Assembly: GCA_018466975.1 (NCBI GenBank) | Contig: CM031558.1 | Location: forward strand, 1,178,001 to 1,242,000 | Length of the DNA stretch: 64,000 nt | DNA from: Sparassis latifolia | Lineage: Eukaryota; Basidiomycota; Agaricomycetes; Polyporales; Sparassidaceae | Direction of reading: 5' to 3' | Shown here: positions 57,241-64,000 of the stretch, piece after piece | How positions within the stretch are numbered: position 1 is the first letter of the stretch | How the letters are laid out: the number at the start of each line of letters is the position of its first letter | The notes under the pieces: generated by a model | Told to the model about the DNA's origin: nothing | Databases searched by the model: none | Seen by the model: the letters and a program-made list of their open reading frames with translations, nothing else | Position numbers and translations under genes: made by a program

Positions 57241-57663
57241 CGTGTTTGATGGGTTTAGGCATCTGGACTGTGGGATGGGCGAGCGCGCGGTGAGGATGGT
57301 GTGGCCGAGGATTAGGCAGCATATTGTGAAGGTTTGTGGGAATTAGGTGGGATGGCTTTCGACTTTGGGTTCGTATTACAGTACCGTATCGTATTGCTCT
57401 GGTATTTTGCCCGCCCGTATGTATTTCGCTCGGCAACTGTAATTTAGAGGATGTACGCTACGCAATGGATGTTTTCGTAGAGTTGTCAACAAGGTCCTTC
57501 CTCGCAGTCTGCGAAATATCGCATTCGAACTCCCGCAGATGCATAATAATTTTGCGAACGTGCATGTGTAAGTTAGATTGTTGGCCAACAGATCCTGAGA
57601 GATTGAGCACAACATGGGAATGTAGATGTATCCATCGAGCGGCGTATCAAGGACAATTCCAGC

Positions 57664-59150
57664 CTAGCTCGCAAGAGGGGACGCCGATATGCTCAGGCAC
57701 TTCTCCGCTTCGTAGAGCCGGCCGCTTAGCTCCTTCACCCGCATCGCCCTCGCAGCAGCTATCTGCGCCGCGCAGCGCCAACCTACCCGCGGCGCAGCCC
57801 GCGCTGCACACCTTGCGATCGCCGACGAGCCGGGCCCGCCAATCGCGCCCGCCGCAGGCCGCTCCGCGCGACCACCAGCCCGTGATCGACTCTCCATGAA
57901 CGCTGCTCTCCTCGCAAGACGCGCGAGCGACATCGAGCGGAACATCGTGTCGAGGTAGTGCTGGTCCAGCTGGTGCCCGCCGCGCTGCTCGAACACGCGC
58001 CCGCGGGCGGTTCGCGGAGGCGGCGGCAGCACGCCGAGCGCGACACGGTCGCGCCCGCTCGCGTAGTGCTCGGCGCGGACGATGCGGGGGCTCGCCGGCG
58101 CGCGCGGCGTTCTCCATGGGAGTGAGGGCAGGCGTGCGGAGTGTGCCCGCTCGTGGTAGCGGGATGCGATGTGCCGTTGATTTGGCGGCCGTGGGGGTGG
58201 ACATGGGACGCGAGCCGCGCCGGGTTGTTGAAGTGGTTCGCCGCGCAGCCGAAGGCGTACACTTCGAGCTTGGAAAGGGCCGCCGCGGGGAGCTCGGCGT
58301 ACAGCCAGCCGAGCGCCATGGATGCAATGATGCCGCTCTGAGGAACACAACTTTGTGCATGGACTGGTCGAGCAGCGCAGTTTTCGGATAGGCATAGCTC
58401 TGTTGCGTGTCATAGGAGAAGTCGCGCTGGATGGGGCACTGGATGACTTCAAAAATGATCCCGTCGCTGTGATCACGCTGTTATTAGTATCAGTTCAATC
58501 CTTCCCTCGAGACTAACACTCACGTAGGATTGTGGACCCCGATGATGCGTCGGCGGAATGTTTCCGAGAGTCTGTTCATGTTGCTCTTCAACCAGTGCTT
58601 TCTAGCGCCGGATCAGTATAGCTCGATCCGAGCAAGTGTTAGGCGCTGCGCTTACCCAACGGCGACACCATTTACAAACACCCAGACTTCCCCGTCCCTC
58701 CTCTCGTACCCTTCCAGTGAACGTTCATCGCTATACACGAACTCCCCACTTACACCCTTGTTCAGAAGGAAACAGGTCATATACACGATGATCAGGACCG
58801 TGCCCGAATACGCGATGAAAGCTGCAGTGACGAAGAACGGCGATAAGAGGAATAGACAAGATGTAAACACCTTGTATGACGATCAGGATAACATGGATGG
58901 AGATAGCCCACAGATTCGCCACTGAAGGATACGACTCGTCGAGTGGGCCAGAAGGCGTTGGTGTGAGCTGGAGGACTATTCCGGGAGATATCTCCAGTTC
59001 TGGAAGAAGAGCACGACGTCGGCATACAGCAGATCGAACGGGGACGCGGAGGTAGTGAGCGACCTCGCAGAAACAGGCGCGTCGTGCGTCCGACCGCACT
59101 CTAGGTTGCATCGCATGCGCCCACTCGTAGATTTTACACACGCCCAGCAA
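57664..59150 (-). pseudogene. Two-TM alpha/beta-hydrolase-like protein, broken
   Basis: Exons in order: NLWAISIHVILIVIQ and FIAYSGTVLIIVYMTCFLL (two hydrophobic helices), FVYSDERSLEGYERRDGEVW with VFVNGVAVG, KHWLKSNMNRLSETFRRRII with GVHNPT, DGIIFEVIQCPIQRDFSYD, then KVVFL. The expected next text is the nucleophile elbow H-S-Q-G-G, but the sequence goes directly, in another frame, to SGIIASMALGWLYAELP, LSKLEVYAFGCAANHFNNP, and, after a further frame change, PRIVRAEHYASGRDRVALGV and GHQLDQHYLDTMF. From memory this is a widespread fungal membrane-anchored hydrolase family. Loss of the catalytic Ser motif and frame breaks suggest a pseudogene. The 3' half is very GC-rich. Confidence 0.65.
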
Positions 59151-59584
59151 CCCGGAGCTAGCAGAGCGTGTATACAGCTACGGCACTACGACCATCCGAC
59201 ACCGCGATAAGTGAGTTATAGTCATAACTATAGTGTAGATCCACTCACCGGTCATCTGGATCCTCGCCGATGCGATACCGTGCAGTACCTGCGGAATCCA
59301 CGGTGAGGTCGACGCCTCGCTCCTTTGCGACATACCTCAAGACGGCCTCCCGAATGGGAGAACGACAAATGTTGCCAAGACAGCCAACCAAGATGGACTG
59401 CGACATGGCAGAGAACCCTTCTGGGAGAGTATACGACGCGGCTCAGACGGGCATACAGTAGTAGGACTTGAAGCAGTTCTTACAATCGTGGAACGCGTCC
59501 AGTCACGGGATTTACGCGAAAGCACGGGGCACCTACAACATCCAGCACTCCCCTTCGCTCGACTATCTGATCCTTTCAGTCGCG

Positions 59585-61571
59585 ATGAACCCGAATTTCG
59601 CGCCGCAGAACACAGGCGGTAACACCGCCGATCATGCTCGACTTTCCGATCTGCTCTCCATGTATGCCCAGTTAGCTGGCACCAACAACCCCTTCGCGGC
59701 TGCGCCACAGAACCCTTTTCTCCCTCACACTCAGCTCTCCAACAACCCTTACCAGGGTTTCCCCCAATACAACCAGAATTTACTGCAGCAACCTAACCAA
59801 AGCTTCTCCTTGCCACAGACCAATCAAACTGGTCCACAGAATACCTCCCCAACAGTTCCCGGCAATGCCGCCCTGCCTAACCAGAGCGCGCCCCAGGTTG
59901 CTAACCAGAACATTGCGCAGTTCCTCAGTCATGCTGACCTTCAGCACCTGTTGAACCAGCCATTCTTCGCGTCGAATATAGGCCGAGCGGGCTTGGGCCA
60001 GCAAGCGTATGCGATTAACCTCACATTGATGCACCTTGTGCAGAGTGCACTGCAAATGAATGTTGCGGTGGGGACCGTTCCAGACGACGAACAATGCCTC
60101 ATCCAGGCACTGCATGAGGGAAGCATAAAGAAACAGACGAAACGCTTAGCCCTAGAAGCGCTGCATGGTGTACGTTCCTGTTAGGATTCACGGCGATTTG
60201 CTGACAGGTTATTAATATAGGTCAATAACCATCCAGCGATGGCATGGAAGGATTACTACCTCGAACATATTGATAGACTGGACCAGGCCGCGGCAAATCT
60301 GCAGCATCCTGTAAAGCCTGCGACGGTTGAGAAGTCTTCTACTTCTCAGTCATCCTCGAGCAATACTGGACGGCAAATTGAAACACAAGTCTCTGCGTCT
60401 CTCCCCTGGTTAACAGACCGGGACGAGCATCACAAAAGCCATCCGTACACTTCTGCACCGACTCGTGAAACCAACACTTACCGGGCGCACGGTGAGCGTC
60501 ATGACCGCCACGTTATAAAGTCGAAGCGATCTTCGGATAAGCCAGCTACTACCGCTCAGCATCATGTAGAAGACGCCAGAGCCCGCGCCAACTCCTAATA
60601 ACCTCCGGATCTCCGAACTACCATCACGCACGCCGCCCCCACTCTTTCGCGCATGCGCCAATAAAAGGGAGAAGGTTCGTGGAGGAGGATATGAACTTTT
60701 CATCAAGTTCATTCAACGGAAGCTCAGTAAGAATCTGCACCTGAAGCAAGCGGCTGTGTGCTTTACTCACGAGAAGGTACGTGCCCCATATACTGATATT
60801 ATCTTCACTCAGTGGCCCGACCTCAGGCTCCGTGATCATTCTGCGGCTTCGTGGTCGAGCTACTGACCCGCGCCTGATTTACCGGATAAGATACTCGCTG
60901 CGGCTAGGAAGAAAGCAGTGGCCCAAAACAAAGGCCTTCCCGAGCACTCATCCAGCGGCAACAACGAGTGTGGCGCTGACTCTGGGTTATTATCTGGAGG
61001 CGAGTCTGACGTTCACCAAGGCATCACTGGTACCAAACGACCCACAGAGTCGGACTACGATACCGATGACGATCTGCGTAACATGGGGCATTCAGGTGAT
61101 CAATTCCTCTCAGCCGATCTGCGTGTTCTCGCCAGGCACGTAGCATCCCACCCGAATTGGGAATCCATGACTCGCACCGAGCAGTGGAAGCCGTTCGCGG
61201 CTAAGGTGCGCAAGCTTTCTCTCTTGCAATAATATTCTCGGTTGCTCACCTCTATGTCAGCATTCACGAAGATCTCTGGAGGCTTATGCGCAAGCTTATG
61301 TGAGATTCAAGACAGGTTCGCACAGTTCATATTATCCTGCCTAACTTCCGGAATCAACCAGTTAAAACCAGAAATCGACCGCTGGGTGCGCAAGTTCAGG
61401 CGTGGGGCGAAGAAGGCAAAGGCTGGTCTCACTTCTCAGCCGGGTCCATCCAAGCAAACACCTGAGATACAGGAGGTGTCCCCCAGTGCTATCTACTCAC
61501 GGAAAAGGAGAGCATCGACTTCTGCATCTGTGGAGGCTATTGAAAAGCGTCTGAAAACAGAACTGGAGTGA
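59585..61571 (+). CDS. Rap1/Myb-like repeat protein, reading frame damaged
   Basis: Exon 1 encodes a Gln/Asn/Pro-rich N-terminus (MNPNFAPQNTGGNTADHARL) and joins by a GT-AG intron to LHGVNNHPAMAWKDYYLEHI, a Myb-like helix pair of Rap1 type. A second unit reads ELFIKFIQRKLSKNLHLK, then WPDLRLRDHSAASWSSY, and a third reads DLRVLARHVASHPNWESMTR, then SRRSLEAYAQAY joined by a 63-nt intron to LKPEIDRWVRKFRRG. Stop at 61571. Breaks: the frame changes near 60570, and an in-frame TGA follows WSSY near 60890. These could be pseudogenising changes, sequence errors or missed introns. If functional, it would be a chromatin or DNA-binding protein. Three unit-like segments argue for a real ancestral gene. 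Confidence 0.55.
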
Positions 61572-62038
61572 ATACATTCACGGTGAGGTGAGGCTTTCAA
61601 GTCGAGGTGTTTTCTCTGTACGACTAGATTGGTGATATGGACGGAAGGTCTGTATGTGAATTTAGGCGTGTCTGCCGTCGATATCCAGAGTAGTAGATGG
61701 CTACCTTCGCATGAAATTTGTACTGTATTGAATACACCGCGACGGCAAGGTTTAGGTTCTCCATAGCGAGTCTGTCACCACCTGCTTCACCTTTACACTC
61801 TTCCCTCTCTGAGCTACCATGGATGAAGAATACGATGTACCAGTCCTTCCTTCGACTTTCCACCTGGTGAAATTGACTTGCTAACCAGTCATTGTTCTCG
61901 GTACTTCTGCATCTGCGTAGACGACTAGCATTTCACCATCGATGAAGTGAGCAACTTCCACTCCTATCTGCAGATTCATCCCTTAGACCGTGTTTCACAG
62001 ATCCACCTCATCGTGAACTAAGGGCGAGGGTGACGTAC
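61572..62038. other. Intergenic region
   Basis: No exon was established. A short open stretch (MDEEYDVPVLPSTFHL, about 61820) precedes a possible donor but leads to stops. Nothing else was seen. Confidence 0.4.
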
Positions 62039-62304
62039 TAGCCTACAGCCTGTGGAAACAACTGAAGTTCTCGGACGTTTCCATGTTCTGGACCTTCGTG
62101 AGGCATATCGCCAATGCGTGTTCTCTGGTGCACGGTGGCTCTTTTGTACTCGACAAACGCCTCGACAGTATCAGGAAGTCCTTCGGATTTTATGTCGAGT
62201 CATACACTCATGAGCAAGGCCGACCCGTTGAGGACACCTCGGAATGTTCAGCCCCGAGCCTGAACGAGTCGCAAGATGACGTTCCGGACAACGTCGGTTC
62301 TTGA
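62039..62304 (+). CDS. Hypothetical terminal exon
   Basis: After a possible acceptor near 62040 the frame encodes AYSLWKQLKFSDVSMFWTFV, SLVHGGSFVLDKRLDSIRKS and a Glu/Ser-rich tail to a stop at 62302-62304. Composition is protein-like, but upstream exons were not found. It shares FWTFV and a later L-x-SIR-x-S pattern with the exon at 48150-48350. Region 62305-62687 beyond it has no recognised content. Confidence 0.35.
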
Positions 62305-62687
62305 TTGTGAGTTATAAGTGATTATGCTTCTTCTCCCGGAAATGCTAAGCATATCGCGACAGTTGTCCTTGTCTGCCTCTCGTCCACTTCAGCTGGTTCC
62401 GCGCTGAGGGTTCAGTACTGTCGGTGACCCCGATACGCAGACTTTTGCATGCTCGCTGCCTGATTCTCTTCCTCGCAATTTTGCGCGTGTATTCTGTAGC
62501 ATCTGTAGAAATGTTATCCAAGTGTTCATGAATTTTTTGCGGCTGTTGAGCATATTGGAAGAGATTGCCCGCAAGACGGAGCCACTATGTCACACTGGGG
62601 AATCGATCTCCGAATCGCATACCCTGGCAGGGATAAATAGACATGAATTTTCTGTTTAGAATTAGGCCTTTACTGTAAACAGGGTAC

Positions 62688-64000
62688 TCAAGAATTACAC
62701 AACAGTCCAATTAGGCGGCTACATATATCTCCCTCATGTACAGAGATACCGTCAACGTCTACCAAATCCATCAGCGATGACACATTTTGGTGGTTGTGCG
62801 TGTAAATCCCATTCAAAATCAAACGCTGCACCCGCAGATGCTGTGCGGTCCGCTTGAGGAGCATCTGACGGAGTCCGTCATAATTTACATCGTCAGCTAT
62901 CAGCGCAATTGTGTTCAGCAATGGCCAGATGCCCTTGCCTGGGCCAGGGACCATGCTATCATGCTTCACAGCATGAGTTCAATAAAATGATTAGCATGCG
63001 AATTAATGATTGTGAGCTGTACGATGTTGGGGAATGCCTCTGTGAACCCTGACGACAGGTCACAGGTCGTAACGTTGGCGAAGACGAGGAAGCGCAATGC
63101 AGAGTAGCGGACCTCGACTGACGACAAGCAGCCTACGAACTCGCGGAATTCGCTCTCATCCACATTCACAAGCACCAGTGTATTGAGTTCAGGTGTGATG
63201 AGGATCGAGGACAGGCGGCAGACGTTATCGCCCGACAATTCCAAGTAGCGGAGGGAGGGTACGTGGATAGCCTCGTACGTCAAGTTGGGGTGGAGCTCGA
63301 CGTGCCTGCCTTGCAGGATGAGCCTCTCCAGCGAAGGCAAATCTGCCAAGAGGTCGCGAACTGGGTATACATCAGCTTGGTTTGATCCCACATCCAGCGA
63401 ATGTCAATCGCTGACAGACCAGAGAGGGGCATAGATCTCCACGGGAGGGAGACACTGTCCAAGCGCACAGAAGACAGCATGGGCGCGCCCCCTCCGAGGA
63501 TAGCAGGAAGGGGAACCTCCTGGTTACCCGCGGGACCGCTGCCAGTGAGAGACAGTCGGAGATGCTCGAGGAAAGGAGATTGCACGTTCTTTATGATTTC
63601 GCCTACTACTTTGATGTCGATGGAATGATGGGTTATGACCGTGAATTTGCGCCAGCGATTGCAAAGCGGACGAGCAGATTCAAGCGCGAAACTATTGTCG
63701 GCGTGCGGCGAGGAGCCTCTGCGTGTCCATGTGTCGCAATCTCCTCTAGTCGACTGGTGGACTCTACGCGACCGTCGATAGTGATGTTCAGCAGGTGCGT
63801 TGCAGATCGTGTGAGTGCAAGACTCGCCCAAGAACCGGATCTCTCCATGGAAATATGCAGGTTCGTCCAAAGGGTGGGCGTGGTAAGAGTAAGATTTCTC
63901 CAGCGACGTGACACGGACGCGACGAGCATAGGAAAAGGCAACCATACGTCAGGCTCTGGACGTGGCTGCCTGCAACCCGCCTTGAAGATGGCCAGTAGAA
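62688..64000 (-). CDS. F-box/LRR-type protein, partial and possibly damaged
   Basis: The N-terminal end runs off the window. Near 63930 the text PFPMLVASVSRRWRNLTLTT with PTLWTNLHI is the F-box exit seen in mushroom F-box proteins. It is followed by LCNRWRKFTVITHHS, FLEHLRLSLTGSG, MLSSVRLDSVSLPW, LADLPSLERLILQGRHVELH, VPSLRYLELSGDN, LNTLVLVNVDESEFREF and a last part IWPLLNTIALIADDVNYDGL to a stop at 62688. Frame changes near 63690, 63390 and 62960 are not clearly explained by introns. F-box proteins serve as substrate adaptors of SCF ubiquitin ligases. It could be a damaged member of a large family. Confidence 0.6.

Overview
This window reads as nuclear DNA of a filamentous basidiomycete (Agaricomycetes; Polyporales-like is my guess). 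The grounds are dense spliceosomal introns of about 45-65 nt, single-gene transcription units on both strands, a Zn2Cys6 regulator, a fungal ABCC transporter, a Ser/Pro-rich C2 protein and an Agaricomycete-type G-alpha subunit. Gene models were made by reading splice junctions by eye against remembered family patterns; no search was run.

Layout. 0-40 kb is a gene-rich arm: SUN-domain C-terminus, C2 (Fic1/Inn1-like) protein, a very intron-rich YOR1-like ABC transporter, a convergent Zn2Cys6 regulator, a NAD(P)-binding protein, a family III CoA-transferase and an aldo/keto reductase; then two single-pass membrane proteins (one with NPF motifs, one with an SH3 domain), and a housekeeping block of ASA1, PPIL3-type cyclophilin, a divergent G-alpha, capping protein beta and TAN1. 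Inside it, 16.0-17.4 kb holds a dispersed repeat and an inverted-repeat pair.

40-64 kb is a decayed region. It has three different tandem repeats (40.9-42.4 kb), a Rab-like fragment, a second copy of the dispersed repeat, a 93-residue intact small gene whose motif pattern recalls HicA/YcfA-like domains, an unrecognised multi-exon gene, a nearly 5 kb PRP8 pseudogene interrupted by a possible solo LTR, scraps resembling SMC coiled coil, a broken two-TM alpha/beta hydrolase, a damaged Rap1/Myb-repeat protein, and an F-box/LRR gene running off the end.

Working together. The conserved genes serve nuclear envelope (SUN), cytokinesis/actin (C2 protein, capping protein), chromatin/TOR-family kinase assembly (ASA1), splicing-associated folding (PPIL3), tRNA acetylation (TAN1) and G-protein signalling. 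The ABC transporter, Zn2Cys6 factor, NAD(P)-binding protein, CoA-transferase and reductase at 3.4-23 kb resemble a metabolic accessory set, but no scaffold-making enzyme is present. The most unusual items are the 7-nt microexon completing a Walker A motif, the small HicA-like gene, the G-alpha lacking the catalytic Gln, and the rearranged PRP8 pseudogene.
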